64,000 nt of DNA from Caballeronia sp. INDeC2 (GTDB taxonomy: Bacteria; Pseudomonadota; Gammaproteobacteria; Burkholderiales; Burkholderiaceae): contig NZ_JALQDG010000026.1 of NCBI RefSeq assembly GCF_023631325.1, forward strand, positions 1 to 64,000, read 5' to 3'. Within the stretch, counting starts at the first letter, position 1. Every line of letters begins with the position of its first letter. Shown one piece after another: positions 1 through 9,535 of this stretch. The notes beneath the pieces were generated by a model. That model had not been told where the DNA came from and made no database searches. It saw only the letters and a list, made by a program, of their open reading frames with translations. A program made the position numbers and the translations under genes.

Positions 1-114
1 CGTCTGTTCCGTTGCCACACGATCATGAATTGCGTCGACGTGTGCCCGAAGGGGCTCAATCCGACCAAGGCGATCGGCAAGATCAAGGAATTGATGGTGC
101 GGCGGGCTGTTTGA
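1..114 (+). CDS. sdhB: Succinate dehydrogenase iron-sulfur subunit, C-terminal fragment (cut by window start)
   Basis: Only the last 37 codons are in the window, reading in frame from base 1 to a TGA at 112-114. The fragment shows the end of a ferredoxin-like iron-sulfur domain, with CHTIMNC, then [11 protein letters not shown], which matches the C-terminal cluster-binding part of SdhB (the 3Fe-4S and 4Fe-4S ligands). SdhB carries electrons from the flavin of SdhA to the quinone site of complex II on the inner membrane. The next gene, sdhE, starts one base after the stop, and gltA follows, the usual Burkholderia order. The 5' part lies outside the window. Confidence 0.93.
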   Translation, partial: RLFRCHTIMNCVDVCPKGLNPTKAIGKIKELMVRRAV

Positions 115-115
115 G

Positions 116-409
116 ATGGGCTCTGTGATGGTCGACAACCAAGACAACTCGCATCAGTCCGACCCCCTTCGCCGGGCGCGCCTTCGTTGGCGCGCGCGGC
201 GCGGCCTGCTGGAAAACGATCTGATCTTCGACCGTTTCTTCAGCCGATATGAGCATGACCTCAGCGACGCCGATGTGGCCGCATTGACCCGCCTGCTGGA
301 GCTGAGCGACAACGAACTGATGGATTTGCTGCTGGCGCGCACGGAGCCTGAAGGCGACCTCGCGACGCCGGACGTGATCCGCTTGCTGGAACTGCTGCGC
401 ACCGTGTGA
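116..409 (+). CDS. sdhE: SdhE, FAD assembly factor for succinate dehydrogenase
   Basis: Small protein (97 aa from this ATG; 93 aa from the alternative ATG at 128) of the SdhE/YgfY/Sdh5 family, which helps attach FAD covalently to SdhA. The family signature RRGLLENDLIFDRF is seen at about residues 28-41; its RGxxE core is the functional motif. The rest is the expected small helical domain ending in DVIRLLELLRTV. It lies one base after sdhB, so it is almost certainly co-transcribed with the sdh operon. Neither start has a convincing ribosome binding site, so the start is uncertain by four codons. Confidence 0.9.
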   Translation: MGSVMVDNQDNSHQSDPLRRARLRWRARRGLLENDLIFDRFFSRYEHDLSDADVAALTRLLELSDNELMDLLLARTEPEGDLATPDVIRLLELLRTV

Positions 410-545
410 TTTCAGCAGGAATTCGCGGATTTTTGCAAAATAGGCTTGTTGCAATGCACACAGGCCGATCGAACAGTTTTGCCGCGCAGCTTCCGTCGTG
501 CAAATTATCGAACACCTGTATCCATACTTCGATTGAGGATGTGCT

Positions 546-1847
546 ATGACCCCGTCAGATGTTAAAGCCACGCTATCGTTCAGCGACAACTCGCCGAGCG
601 TCGAAATGCCGATCTACAAGGGCACCATGGGCCCGGACGTGATCGACATCCGCAAGTTGTACGGTCAGACCGGCAAGTTCACGTATGACCCGGGCTTCAT
701 GTCGACGGCGGCGTGCAATTCCGCGATCACGTACATCGACGGCGACAAGGGCGAGTTGCTGTATCGCGGCTACCCGATCGAGCAATTGGCCGTGAATGCC
801 GACTTCCTCGAGACCTGCTATCTGCTCCTGAAGGGCGAACTGCCGAACGAAGCGCAGAACAAGGAATTCGTGGACACGGTCACGCGTCACACGATGGTGC
901 ACGAGCAGATGCACTTCTTCTTCCGCGGCTTCCGTCGCGACGCGCACCCGATGGCGGTGTTGACGGCCGCGGTGGGCGCGCTGTCGGCGTTCTATCACGA
1001 CTCGCTGAACATCAACGATCCGCGTCACCGTGAAGTGTCGGCGATTCGCATGATCGCGAAGCTGCCGACGCTCGTCGCGATGGCGTACAAGTTCAGCATC
1101 GGCCAGCCGTTCGTCTATCCGAAGAACGAACTGTCGTACAGCGCGAACTTCATGCACATGATGTTCTCGAACCCGTGCGAAGAGTACAAGGTCAACGACG
1201 TGCTCGTGCGCGCGCTCGACCGCATCCTGATCCTGCATGCGGACCACGAGCAGAACGCGTCGACCTCGACGGTGCGTCTCGCGGGCTCGTCGGGCGCGAA
1301 CCCGTTCGCGTGTATCGCGGCCGGTATCGCGTGTCTGTGGGGCCCGGCGCACGGCGGCGCGAACGAAGCCGCGCTGAACATGCTGGAAGAGATTGGCTCG
1401 GTCGACCACATCCCCGAGTTCATCAAGCAGGTGAAGGACAAGAACTCTGGCGTGAAGCTGATGGGCTTCGGTCACCGCGTGTACAAGAACTACGACCCGC
1501 GTGCGAAGCTGATGCGCGAGACGTGCCACGAAGTGCTGAACGAACTCGGCCTGCACGACGACCCGCTGTTCAAGCTCGCGATGGAACTCGAAAAGATCGC
1601 GCTGGAAGACGAATACTTCGTGTCGCGCAAGCTGTATCCGAACGTCGACTTCTACTCGGGCATCGTCCAGCGCGCGCTGGGCATCCCGACGTCGATGTTC
1701 ACGTGCATCTTCGCGATGGCGCGTACGGTCGGCTGGATCGCGCAGTGGAACGAGATGATTGCGGATCCGGAGCAGAAGATCGGCCGTCCGCGTCAGCTGT
1801 TCATCGGTCAGACGCCGCGCGAAGCGAAGCCGCTGGCGAAGCGATAA
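546..1847 (+). CDS. gltA: Citrate synthase
   Basis: 433 aa, the length of type II (hexameric, Gram-negative) citrate synthases, which condense oxaloacetate and acetyl-CoA at the entry of the TCA cycle. The catalytic histidine region [15 protein letters not shown] and the upstream [20 protein letters not shown] segment are both plain. A strong ribosome binding site GAGGA (535-539) sits 6 bases before the ATG. It is separated from sdhE by 136 bp, which probably holds its promoter, and is followed by a strong terminator at 1873-1905, so it is likely the last gene of the sdh-gltA unit. Confidence 0.97.
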   Translation: MTPSDVKATLSFSDNSPSVEMPIYKGTMGPDVIDIRKLYGQTGKFTYDPGFMSTAACNSAITYIDGDKGELLYRGYPIEQLAVNADFLETCYLLLKGELPNEAQNKEFVDTVTRHTMVHEQMHFFFRGFRRDAHPMAVLTAAVGALSAFYHDSLNINDPRHREVSAIRMIAKLPTLVAMAYKFSIGQPFVYPKNELSYSANFMHMMFSNPCEEYKVNDVLVRALDRILILHADHEQNASTSTVRLAGSSGANPFACIAAGIACLWGPAHGGANEAALNMLEEIGSVDHIPEFIKQVKDKNSGVKLMGFGHRVYKNYDPRAKLMRETCHEVLNELGLHDDPLFKLAMELEKIALEDEYFVSRKLYPNVDFYSGIVQRALGIPTSMFTCIFAMARTVGWIAQWNEMIADPEQKIGRPRQLFIGQTPREAKPLAKR

Positions 1848-1872
1848 GCCGTTTTTTCGGTTGCAGTAGATG

Positions 1873-1905
1873 AAGGCCCCGGCAGGTGACTGCCGGGGCT
1901 TTTTG
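1873..1905 (+). terminator. Rho-independent terminator after gltA
   Basis: Perfect 9-bp stem GCCCCGGCA (1876-1884) / TGCCGGGGC (1891-1899) with a 6-base loop, extended outward by a G-T and two A-T pairs, followed by TTTTTGCTTTT. It lies 25 bp after the gltA stop. Confidence 0.9.
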
Positions 1906-1923
1906 CTTTTTGCGCGGCCGACT

Positions 1924-2244
1924 CTAATCCGCGAAAACTTCGCGCAACGTAAGAAGCGCGTTCGACAGCGTATTTTCCGCGACAGCGCCTTCTCTCCTGA
2001 CCAGACGCGTCTTATCGACGGTGCGGAGCTGGTCCAGCAGAACGAATCCCTGTTTTCGTTTGAACGGCGCGGGAATGCGAAAGGGTGCCGACGTGACTTT
2101 CGAAATCATCGGCGCGACGATGACCGTTCGTAAATGGTCGTGCATCTCCGGAGGCGAAACTACGACGCAAGGACGTGCGTTCTGTATTTCGCTGCCGAGC
2201 GTCGGATCGAGCGCAACGAGTCAGATATCGCCGCGCGCTACCAT
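1924..2244 (-). pseudogene. MazF/PemK-type toxin relic with an in-frame stop codon
   Basis: Read on the minus strand from the ATG at 2244, the sequence gives MVARGDI, then TGA (bases 2223-2221), then continues in the same frame as LVALDPTLGSEIQNARPC, VVVSPPEMHDHLRTVIVAP, PFRIPAPFKRKQGFVLLDQ, LRTVDKTRLVRREGAV, to a natural stop at 1924. This is a full-length MazF/PemK/ChpB ribosome-associated endoribonuclease sequence (about 106 codons) except that the tryptophan usual at codon 8 (GDIWLVALDP in the family) reads TGA, a single G-to-A change. The longest remaining open frame starts at the internal Met at 2145 and lacks the N-terminal third, so an active toxin is unlikely. Its antitoxin partner upstream is also broken. 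Assignment rests on recognised family motifs. Confidence 0.85.
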
Positions 2245-2328
2245 TCGAGCTCCCCGTCGCTCGTTTTCCAAGCCAAGCTGCGTCAGGAACGGCTTGGGAA
2301 TCAGCACGCCTTGCATAGCCGTTCTTAG
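2245..2328 (-). pseudogene. MazE-type antitoxin relic with an internal deletion
   Basis: On the minus strand, in the same frame as the toxin relic, the bases read LRTAMQGVLIPKPFLTQLG then LENERRGAR, running straight into the toxin start. The block QGVLIPKPFLTQLGLENE is the middle of the N-terminal SpoVT/AbrB DNA-binding domain of MazE antitoxins. The residues that normally precede it (a short IRKWGNS-like stretch) and the whole toxin-binding C-terminal half (about 55 residues) are missing. This looks like deletion after the antitoxin was no longer needed. Together with the stop in mazF it marks a dead toxin-antitoxin locus. Confidence 0.72.
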
Positions 2329-2577
2329 TATTAACAAAGCCTGCGGCCAGTCGAGGCCGCAGGCGCATACTGAGCGTGAGTCACGATCCCACCACCGAAC
2401 AGATGACCGAAGGGCATAGACGGGTAGTTCTCATCCGGGTACTGGTACCACCACCATAACTCACTGTTTTTAATGAGTTTTTTGGCGTAGCCTAGTACCC
2501 GCGGCGTACGCGAAGGTGGCATAATCGATCAAAAGCCGCACATCCACATCCCCGCAGTCACATACGAAAGCGCTCAC
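2329..2577. other. Non-coding stretch upstream of leuC, with a 10-bp hairpin and an aromatic mini-ORF
   Basis: This holds a perfect 10-bp stem GCCTGCGGCC/GGCCGCAGGC (2339-2364), then a segment that on the minus strand can be read as a 63-codon frame (2331-2522) with LWWWYQYPDENYPSMPFGH and a Gly/Ala-rich tail; the frame ends inside the hairpin. A weaker hairpin AACTCA(2458-2463)/TGAGTT(2474-2479) followed by T residues lies closer to leuC. The leuC promoter should also be here. No ribosome binding site is evident for the mini-ORF and its reality is open. Confidence 0.4.
2339..2364 (-). terminator. Terminator-like hairpin next to the mazEF relic
   Basis: Perfect 10-bp inverted repeat with a 6-base loop (AGTCGA). 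On the minus strand it is followed by TTTGTTAAT, a poor U-tract, so it may be a minus-strand terminator ending just before the mazE relic; on the plus strand no U-tract follows. Confidence 0.45.
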
Positions 2578-3987
2578 ATGGCACAGACTCTCTACGACAA
2601 ACTGTGGAACACGCACGTGATCCACACGGAAGAGGACGGCACCTCGATCCTCTATATCGATCGGCACCTGCTGCATGAAGTGACGAGCCCGCAGGCCTTC
2701 GAGGGCCTGAAGCTGGCCGAGCGCCCGGTGTGGCGCATCAGCGCGAACCTGGCGGTGTCCGACCACAACGTGCCGACCACCGACCGCTCGCACGGCATCG
2801 CCGATCCGGTTTCGAAGCTGCAAGTCGATACGCTCGACGCGAACTGCGATAGCTTCGGCATCACGCAGTTCAAGATGAACGATCTGCGTCAGGGCATCGT
2901 GCACATCATCGGGCCGGAGCAGGGCGCGACGTTGCCCGGCATGACCATCGTCTGCGGCGACTCGCACACGTCCACGCACGGCGCGTTCGGCGCGCTTGCG
3001 CACGGCATCGGCACGTCGGAAGTGGAGCACGTGCTCGCCACGCAAACGCTCCTGCAGAAGAAGAGCAAGAACATGCTCGTGAAGGTCGAAGGCGCGTTGC
3101 CGCGCGGCTGCACCGCGAAGGACATCGTGCTTGCGATCATCGGCAAGATCGGCACGGCGGGCGGCACGGGATACGCGATCGAGTTCGGCGGCTCGACCAT
3201 CCGCGCCTTGTCGATGGAAGGCCGCATGACCGTCTGCAACATGGCGATCGAAGCGGGCGCGCGCGCGGGCATGGTCGCCGTCGACGATACGACCATCAAT
3301 TACCTGAAGGATCGTCCGTACTCGCCGCAGGGCGTCGAGTGGAATCAGGCGGTCGAATACTGGCGTCAGTTCAAGTCGGATGATGGCGCGCAGTTCGATC
3401 GCGTCGTTGAATTGAACGCTGCCGAAATCGTGCCGCAAGTGACGTGGGGCACGTCGCCGGAAATGGTGACGTCGATCGATGGCCGCGTGCCCGATCCCGA
3501 GAAGGAAAAGGACCCGGTCAAACGCGACGCGATGGAGCGCGCGCTGACCTATATGGCGCTGCAGCCGAACACGCCGATCGAATCGATCAAACCGGACAAG
3601 ATCTTCATCGGCTCGTGCACGAACGCGCGCATCGAAGACTTGCGCGCGGCCGCGTATGTCGTGAAGACGCTGGGCAAGCGCGTCGCGTCGAACATTCGTC
3701 TCGCGATGGTCGTGCCGGGCTCGGGTCTCGTGAAGGCGCAGGCCGAGCGCGAAGGCCTCGACAAAGTTTTCACGAACGCCGGCTTCGAATGGCGCGAGCC
3801 GGGCTGCTCGATGTGCCTCGCGATGAACGCCGACCGGCTGGACGCGGGCGAGCGCTGCGCATCGACGTCGAACCGCAACTTTGAAGGCCGTCAGGGCGCG
3901 GGCGGCCGCACGCACCTCGTGAGCCCCGCGATGGCCGCGGCGGCCGCGATCGAAGGCCACTTCGTCGACGTGCGCAAGCTCGCGTGA
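2578..3987 (+). CDS. leuC: 3-isopropylmalate dehydratase large subunit
   Basis: 469 aa, full length for bacterial LeuC. With LeuD it isomerises 2-isopropylmalate to 3-isopropylmalate in leucine synthesis. The aconitase-family 4Fe-4S ligands are visible: [14 protein letters not shown] near residue 345 and [10 protein letters not shown] near residue 410, followed by the substrate-contact region [36 protein letters not shown] is the N-terminal active-site segment. leuD starts 23 bp downstream and leuB follows, giving a leuCDB operon. No clear ribosome binding site precedes the ATG. Some Burkholderia carry an entericidin gene between leuC and leuD; it is absent here. Confidence 0.97.
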   Translation: MAQTLYDKLWNTHVIHTEEDGTSILYIDRHLLHEVTSPQAFEGLKLAERPVWRISANLAVSDHNVPTTDRSHGIADPVSKLQVDTLDANCDSFGITQFKMNDLRQGIVHIIGPEQGATLPGMTIVCGDSHTSTHGAFGALAHGIGTSEVEHVLATQTLLQKKSKNMLVKVEGALPRGCTAKDIVLAIIGKIGTAGGTGYAIEFGGSTIRALSMEGRMTVCNMAIEAGARAGMVAVDDTTINYLKDRPYSPQGVEWNQAVEYWRQFKSDDGAQFDRVVELNAAEIVPQVTWGTSPEMVTSIDGRVPDPEKEKDPVKRDAMERALTYMALQPNTPIESIKPDKIFIGSCTNARIEDLRAAAYVVKTLGKRVASNIRLAMVVPGSGLVKAQAEREGLDKVFTNAGFEWREPGCSMCLAMNADRLDAGERCASTSNRNFEGRQGAGGRTHLVSPAMAAAAAIEGHFVDVRKLA

Positions 3988-4010
3988 TCGAACGGATACA
4001 GAGATAAATC

Positions 4011-4661
4011 ATGGAAAAATTCATTGTGCATAGCGGCCTCGTCGCGCCGCTCGATCGCGAGAACGTCGACACGGACGCGATCATCCCGAAGCAGTTTCTG
4101 AAGTCGATCAAGCGCACCGGCTTCGGCCCGAACGCGTTCGACGAATGGCGCTATCTCGATGTCGGCGAGCCCGGCCAGGACAACAGCCAGCGTCCGCTCA
4201 ATCCGGACTTCGTGCTGAACCAGCCGCGTTATCAGGGCGCTTCGATCCTGCTTACGCGCAAGAACTTCGGCTGCGGCAGCTCGCGCGAGCATGCGCCCTG
4301 GGCGCTGGATCAGTACGGCTTTCGCGCGATCATCGCGCCGAGCTTCGCGGACATCTTCTACAACAACTGCTTCAAGAACGGCCTGCTGCCGGTGGTGCTG
4401 ACGGAGCAGCAGGTAGACAAGCTGTTCAACGAAACGTACGCGTTCGTCGGGTTCCAGTTGACGATCGATCTCGAAGCGCAAGTCGTGCGCACGGGCGACG
4501 GCACCGAGTACGCGTTCGACGTGCCGGGCTTTCGCAAGTACTGCCTGCTGAACGGCTTCGACGATATCGGACTCACGCTGCGTCACGCGGACAAGATTCG
4601 TCAATACGAGGCGGAACGCTTGACGAAGCAGCCGTGGCTGAATAACCGGCTCGTCGGATAA
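4011..4661 (+). CDS. leuD: 3-isopropylmalate dehydratase small subunit
   Basis: 216 aa, the standard LeuD length. The swivel-domain signature [15 protein letters not shown] (about residues 82-96) and the N-terminal [19 protein letters not shown] are both present. It forms the active isomerase with LeuC, whose gene lies 23 bp upstream; leuB follows 30 bp downstream. A purine-rich CAGAGA lies before the ATG. Confidence 0.97.
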   Translation: MEKFIVHSGLVAPLDRENVDTDAIIPKQFLKSIKRTGFGPNAFDEWRYLDVGEPGQDNSQRPLNPDFVLNQPRYQGASILLTRKNFGCGSSREHAPWALDQYGFRAIIAPSFADIFYNNCFKNGLLPVVLTEQQVDKLFNETYAFVGFQLTIDLEAQVVRTGDGTEYAFDVPGFRKYCLLNGFDDIGLTLRHADKIRQYEAERLTKQPWLNNRLVG

Positions 4662-4691
4662 ATCGAATCACGATCAACGAAGGAAGACACG

Positions 4692-5759
4692 ATGAAGATT
4701 GCAGTATTGCCCGGCGACGGGATCGGTCCGGAAATCACCGCCGAAGCGGTCAAGGTGCTGAATGCGCTCGGCGAGAAGTTCGAGCTCGAAGAAGCGCCGG
4801 TCGGCGGCGCGGGCTACGAGGCGAAGGGCCATCCGCTGCCCGATTCCACGCTGGCGCTCGCGAAGGAAGCCGACGCGATCCTGTTCGGCGCGGTCGGGGA
4901 CTGGAAGTACGACAAGCTCGAGCGCGCGCTGCGTCCCGAGCAGGCGATTCTCGGCCTGCGCAAGCATCTGCAACTCTTCGCGAACTTCCGTCCGGCGATC
5001 TGCTATCCGCAACTTACGGGCGCGTCGTCGTTGAAGCCGGAAATCGTGTCGGGCCTCGACATCCTGATCGTGCGCGAACTGAACGGCGATATCTATTTCG
5101 GCGCGCCGCGCGGCTTGCGCGAGGCGCCGGACGGCCCGTTCGCCGGCGCGAAGGAAGGCTTCGACACGATGCGCTATTCCGAGCCCGAAGTGCGCCGTAT
5201 CGCACACGTCGCGTTTGCCGCGGCGCAGAAGCGTCAGAAGAAGCTGACGAGCGTCGACAAGGCCAACGTGCTGGAAACGTCGCAATTGTGGCGCGACACG
5301 ATGATCGACGTTGCCCGCGAGTATCCGGACGTCGAGCTGTCGCACATGTATGTCGACAACGCCGCGATGCAGCTCGTGAAAGCGCCGAAGGCGTTCGACG
5401 TCGTCGTGACCGGCAACATGTTCGGCGACATCCTGTCCGACGAAGCCGCGATGCTTACCGGGTCCATCGGCATGTTGCCGTCAGCGTCGCTCGATAAGGA
5501 CAACAAGGGCCTCTACGAGCCGTCGCACGGTTCGGCGCCGGATATCGCGGGCAAGGGCGTGGCCAATCCGCTCGCGACCATCCTTTCCGCCGCGATGATG
5601 CTGCGCTATTCGCTCGGCAAGACGGAGCAGGCCGACCGCATCGAAAGCGCGGTGAAGAAGGTGCTGGAACAGGGCTATCGCACCGGCGATATCGCGACCT
5701 CGGACGGCAAAATCGTCGGCACGAAGGAAATGGGCGATGCGGTGCTGAAGGCGTTGTAA
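4692..5759 (+). CDS. leuB: 3-isopropylmalate dehydrogenase
   Basis: 355 aa, NAD-dependent oxidative decarboxylase making the 2-keto precursor of leucine. The isocitrate/isopropylmalate dehydrogenase fold is recognised from [16 protein letters not shown] at the N-terminus, the catalytic [15 protein letters not shown] block, and the metal and NAD-binding region [15 protein letters not shown] followed by [17 protein letters not shown] strong ribosome binding site AAGGAAG precedes the ATG. It is the last gene of the leuCDB set; a terminator-like hairpin follows at 5788. Confidence 0.97.
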   Translation: MKIAVLPGDGIGPEITAEAVKVLNALGEKFELEEAPVGGAGYEAKGHPLPDSTLALAKEADAILFGAVGDWKYDKLERALRPEQAILGLRKHLQLFANFRPAICYPQLTGASSLKPEIVSGLDILIVRELNGDIYFGAPRGLREAPDGPFAGAKEGFDTMRYSEPEVRRIAHVAFAAAQKRQKKLTSVDKANVLETSQLWRDTMIDVAREYPDVELSHMYVDNAAMQLVKAPKAFDVVVTGNMFGDILSDEAAMLTGSIGMLPSASLDKDNKGLYEPSHGSAPDIAGKGVANPLATILSAAMMLRYSLGKTEQADRIESAVKKVLEQGYRTGDIATSDGKIVGTKEMGDAVLKAL

Positions 5760-5787
5760 TCAGCGAAGGCGATTGGCTGTTGCAGGC

Positions 5788-5813
5788 AAAAGAGCGGCCG
5801 ATCGTCTCTTTTT
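5788..5813 (+). terminator. Terminator-like hairpin after leuB
   Basis: AAAAGAG (5788-5794) pairs with CTCTTTT (5806-5812) around an 11-base loop, ending in a T-run. The stem is A-T rich, so it is weaker than the other terminators in this window. Confidence 0.5.
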
Positions 5814-5903
5814 ACTGATGTTCACGCACGATCCGTACGATTTTCACGCGCGTGCCGCGTGCGCGTGACGAAAACATCGGGTTATCGTGTATATTCTTTG
5901 GTC

Positions 5904-6071
5904 ATGGCGAAGAACTCTAAATTCTCTCTGGATTCCATCGGACGCGGCACAGATGCCGTCGCGACGGAACTCGCCATCGGCACGCGCATCGTGGCTATCA
6001 AAGCCACGGCCGGGTTTTCCAAACTCGCGCGCATTACGAAAATCTCCGTCAAATCGATCACGATTCGCTGA
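5904..6071 (+). CDS. Small basic protein of unknown function (55 aa)
   Basis: A short open frame between leuB and asd, [19 protein letters not shown]... ending in [10 protein letters not shown]. It is rich in Ser, Ile, Lys and Ala, has no predicted membrane span or known motif, and almost all third positions are G or C, as in the neighbouring real genes. An in-frame GTG at 5859 would add 15 residues. No good ribosome binding site is visible before either start. It fills an otherwise empty 394-bp gap. I do not recognise it; it may be a lineage-specific small protein or a chance frame. Confidence 0.4.
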   Translation: MAKNSKFSLDSIGRGTDAVATELAIGTRIVAIKATAGFSKLARITKISVKSITIR

Positions 6072-6153
6072 TCGTCCCTCGTGTCCGAGCGTCTTCCCCG
6101 CGCGGCCACGCCGGGTAAAGATGCGGGGAAGCGTCCACAGTCAAAGGTTAGTC

Positions 6154-7275
6154 ATGAACGTAGGTCTCGTTGGTTGGCGCGGTATGGTCGGCAGCGTCCT
6201 GATGCAACGCATGCAGCAGGAAGGCGATTTCGACTTGATCGAATCGGTGTTTTTCAGCACCAGCAATGCGGGCGGCAACGCGCCGTCGTTCGCCAAAAAC
6301 GAGACGAAGCTCAAGGACGCGACGAGCATCGACGACCTGAAAAAGTGCGACGCCATCATCACGTGTCAAGGCGGCGACTACACCGACGAGGTGTATCCGA
6401 AGCTGCGCGCGGCGGGCTGGAAAGGCTACTGGATCGACGCGGCCTCGGCGCTGCGCATGAAGGACGACGCGGTCATCATCCTCGATCCGGTCAACCTGAA
6501 CGTCATCAAGGATTCGCTCGTGAAGGGCGGCCGCGACTTCATCGGCGGCAATTGCACGGTCAGCCTGATGTTGATGGCGCTCGGCGGCCTGTTCCGCGAG
6601 AACCTCGTCGAGTGGACGACCGCGATGACGTATCAGGCCGCCTCGGGCGCGGGCGCGCAGAACATGCGCGAGTTGCTCCAGCAGATGGGCGTGCTCTACG
6701 GTTCCGCAAAGGAAGACCTGGCCGATCCGTCGTCGGCGATCCTCGACATCGACCGCCGCGTGCTCGCCGCGATGAACGGCGAGCGCATGCCCGTCGACAA
6801 TTTCGGCGTGCCGCTCGCGGGCTCGCTGATTCCGTGGATCGACAAGGATCTCGGCAACGGCATGTCGAAGGAAGAGTGGAAGGGCGGCGCCGAAACCAAC
6901 AAGATCCTCGGCAAGCCGGCAATGGGCACGCCGGGCTCGATTCCCGTCGATGGCCTCTGCGTGCGTATCGGCGCGATGCGCTGCCACTCGCAGGCGCTGA
7001 CCATCAAGCTCACGAAGGACGTGCCGCTCGACGAAGTGCACGGCATTCTGGCGTCCGCGAACGACTGGGTGAAGGTCGTGCCGAACGAGCGCGAAGCATC
7101 GATTCGCGATCTGTCGCCCGCGGTCGTCACGGGCACACTGACGGTGCCGGTCGGCCGTCTGCGTAAGCTGGCGATGGGTGGCGAGTATCTGTCGGCATTC
7201 ACTGTCGGCGATCAACTGTTGTGGGGCGCCGCGGAACCGCTGCGCCGCATGCTGCGCATTCTGCTCGACAAGTAA
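6154..7275 (+). CDS. asd: Aspartate-semialdehyde dehydrogenase
   Basis: 373 aa, the Gram-negative type. It reduces aspartyl phosphate to aspartate semialdehyde, the branch point to lysine, diaminopimelate, threonine and methionine. The N-terminal NADP-binding loop [20 protein letters not shown], the active-site cysteine in [13 protein letters not shown] (about residue 134) and the C-terminal [19 protein letters not shown] are all present. The start at 6154 is chosen because AAAGG lies just before it and the family begins there; the frame is open further upstream. A strong terminator follows at 7314, so it is probably a single transcription unit. Confidence 0.97.
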   Translation: MNVGLVGWRGMVGSVLMQRMQQEGDFDLIESVFFSTSNAGGNAPSFAKNETKLKDATSIDDLKKCDAIITCQGGDYTDEVYPKLRAAGWKGYWIDAASALRMKDDAVIILDPVNLNVIKDSLVKGGRDFIGGNCTVSLMLMALGGLFRENLVEWTTAMTYQAASGAGAQNMRELLQQMGVLYGSAKEDLADPSSAILDIDRRVLAAMNGERMPVDNFGVPLAGSLIPWIDKDLGNGMSKEEWKGGAETNKILGKPAMGTPGSIPVDGLCVRIGAMRCHSQALTIKLTKDVPLDEVHGILASANDWVKVVPNEREASIRDLSPAVVTGTLTVPVGRLRKLAMGGEYLSAFTVGDQLLWGAAEPLRRMLRILLDK

Positions 7276-7313
7276 AGTAAACTACGCGCCTGGAAGCGCG
7301 TGCCAAAGTCAAA

Positions 7314-7346
7314 AGCGTCGCGGTTCTCGCGGCGCTTTTTGTTTTT
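7314..7346 (+). terminator. Rho-independent terminator after asd
   Basis: Stem AGCGTCGCG (7314-7322) / CGCGGCGCT (7328-7336) with one G-T pair and a 5-base loop, followed by TTTTTGTTTTT. Confidence 0.88.
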
Positions 7347-7425
7347 GTGCTGTTTTATTGCAAGACCGGATTTATCGAACGGTTTTGCGCCGTATGTTTC
7401 AATTTTTGCCGTACCCGGAGCCTCA

Positions 7426-9534
7426 ATGATCCAACGACCACGCCGGTCTCTCCTTTCGTCATCGCGTGCGGCGTGCGCCGCGGCAAGTTTCGCGGTCTGC
7501 GCGATGTTCTGGGCGAATCCCGGCGATGCGCTCGCCCAGTCGAGCGGCAGCGCCGCCGCCGCCCCGACGGGCGAGACATACGCGGTCAAGCCGGGGCAAT
7601 CGCTGAACGATGTCGTCAGCGAGCTCACCGGATCGAAAGACCGGGACGTTCGCGCGAAGGCCGCGCGTGCGCTGTTCGACGCCAATCCGAACGCGTTCGG
7701 GAATCACGATATCAACAAGCTGAAGCTCGGCGCGGTGCTGAACGTGCCTGCCGATCTGGGCGGTTCGGTCGCTTCCGGCGCCGCTTCGGCGCCCGAAGCG
7801 CAGCAGAATGCGCCTGCCGAGACGCCTGCACCCGCGCCGGTTTCGGAGAGCGCGGGCGAGACGGCGTCGGCTAGCGCGCCCGCTTCGGCGGTCGAGCCGC
7901 AAGCGAGCGCAACCGCGACGCAGGAGCCGACGACGCCCGTGCCCGCATCGGCAAGCGCCGCGCCCGCGAGCGCACCCGCTCCGGCGGCGTCCGCGCCAGT
8001 CCGCGGTAACAGCAGCGGCAGCGGTGCGACGGCGGCGAGCATCGGGTTGTCGCCGCTCGTCATCGCCATCGTGATTGCGGTGGGTGCTTTCCTGCTCGTC
8101 AGAATGCGGCGCGGCAAGAAACGCCCTGTCGCGGCAAGCAACGGCGACGTCGATCGCACGCCGAGGACGTTTGCAAGTCTCGAAGAAGCACAGGCCGACG
8201 CAGCCGCGCGCAACGAAGCGATGCGCAAGGCGCGCGAAGCGGCAACGGCAGAGTCGGGCGTCAGCGCCGAGGAGAAACGCGTCGAGGCCGACCGTTCGGG
8301 ACTGGCGGCTGCTGCGGCGAGCATCGCCAACGCTGAAGCGGCACAGCCGCCCGTCGTCCCTTCGGAAGACGAACTGCCGCCGACGACCGAGGCGAAGCCC
8401 GACCCGGCGAACCGTCCTGAACAGGAACAACCGTTCGCGCCGGTTGCGCCGGCTGCACATCATCCTGATTTCGTGCCGCCGATCGGCGCAGCCCAAGATC
8501 ACGAGCCGCAGGACCAACACGAGCAGCACGCCCGCGAGATCGCGGCGCGCGAAGCGGCGCGTCGTGAAGCCGAGAAATGGGAAATCGAGGAGCGCGAAGC
8601 GGCGGCCCGTCAGGCTGCCATAGAGGAAGCCGAAGAGCGTGAGACGCGCGCGCGCGAAGCCGCCGCGCGGGAAGCGCTCGCACGCGAGCTGGCCGACCGT
8701 GAAGCCGGGCAGCGCGAGGCCGAGTTGCGTCAGGTCACCGAGCGCGAAGACCGGGCGCGGGAGGCGGCGGCTCGCGAGATCATCGCGCGGGAGGCCGAAC
8801 TGCGCGAGCTGCAGGCGCGTGCGGCGGACGAGCAAATCGCCGAGCAGCGAGCCGCGGAGCAGCGCGACATCGAGGAACAGGCGGCGCGTGAAGCGGAACG
8901 ATCGGGCATCGCGCCGGATGAAGAGCCCGTGGTCGCCCACCGTTTTCCGATGCCGAAGTTCCCTCAGGATGCGATTCATGCGCTCGGATCGCTCGAAATG
9001 GAGCTGCCGCCGCGTATGGAACTGACGATCAAGCAGCCCGGCGCGAGCGAGCCGGCGACATTGCCGCTGAGCGCGGATACGGCGCCGTCGCACGAAACGC
9101 GCCCCGCCGGTGCCCTGCAACCGCCGCCGACCGGCCCGCTGCCGATTGAACGGGTGCCGTTCGTTCCGCAGCCGGTGGCGCAGACGGACGCGGCGCCGCG
9201 CACTCAATCGCACGTCCAGTCGGTGGCCTCGCAAATCGAGGCGGGCACGGCGGGCGCGGCCTCGGTCGCCGGTCTCGGCGCGACGCGATTCGGACCGCTA
9301 AGTCTTGATTTCGACCTCGGGCACGCGTCGAGCACGACCGAGCCGCTGCCTGCGCTCACGCCCGCGCAACTGGTGACGATCGCACGCAATAAGCTGGAGT
9401 TGGCCGCAGAGTACATCGAATTGGGCGATCTTTCGGGCGCGCGCACGCTGTTGCAGGAAGTGATCGAATCGAACGATGCCGCGACACGCCAGCAGGCGGC
9501 CACGCTTTTGTCGACGCTCGCTCCGCATTCCTGA
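7426..9534 (+). CDS. fimV: FimV-like cell-pole / peptidoglycan-associated protein
   Basis: 702 aa from the ATG at 7426, preceded by GGAG at 7417-7420. FimV/HubP proteins organise the cell pole and type IV pili. Layout seen: N-terminal signal or anchor segment (to about residue 38, ending ALAQ); LysM-like FimV domain ([32 protein letters not shown]); a Pro/Ala/Ser-rich linker; one membrane span at about 206-228 ([20 protein letters not shown]) followed by basic residues; then about 150 residues of Glu/Arg/Ala heptad-like repeats (REAAAREA type), surely a long coiled coil; and a C-terminal FimV/TPR motif, [20 protein letters not shown]. The gene sits immediately before truA, as in many proteobacteria. 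Symbol assigned by architecture and position. Confidence 0.85.
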   Translation: MIQRPRRSLLSSSRAACAAASFAVCAMFWANPGDALAQSSGSAAAAPTGETYAVKPGQSLNDVVSELTGSKDRDVRAKAARALFDANPNAFGNHDINKLKLGAVLNVPADLGGSVASGAASAPEAQQNAPAETPAPAPVSESAGETASASAPASAVEPQASATATQEPTTPVPASASAAPASAPAPAASAPVRGNSSGSGATAASIGLSPLVIAIVIAVGAFLLVRMRRGKKRPVAASNGDVDRTPRTFASLEEAQADAAARNEAMRKAREAATAESGVSAEEKRVEADRSGLAAAAASIANAEAAQPPVVPSEDELPPTTEAKPDPANRPEQEQPFAPVAPAAHHPDFVPPIGAAQDHEPQDQHEQHAREIAAREAARREAEKWEIEEREAAARQAAIEEAEERETRAREAAAREALARELADREAGQREAELRQVTEREDRAREAAAREIIAREAELRELQARAADEQIAEQRAAEQRDIEEQAAREAERSGIAPDEEPVVAHRFPMPKFPQDAIHALGSLEMELPPRMELTIKQPGASEPATLPLSADTAPSHETRPAGALQPPPTGPLPIERVPFVPQPVAQTDAAPRTQSHVQSVASQIEAGTAGAASVAGLGATRFGPLSLDFDLGHASSTTEPLPALTPAQLVTIARNKLELAAEYIELGDLSGARTLLQEVIESNDAATRQQAATLLSTLAPHS

Positions 9535-9535
9535 G

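Noticed and set aside
8521..8900. Tandem-like repeats in fimV considered as a DNA repeat array
   Set aside because: The repetition is at protein level (REAAAREA coiled coil) with varied codons, so it is a coding feature, not a satellite or CRISPR array.
7459..9234. 591-codon minus-strand frame opposite fimV
   Set aside because: Shadow of a repetitive Glu/Arg/Ala coiled-coil gene, which always gives Arg/Leu-rich open frames on the other strand.
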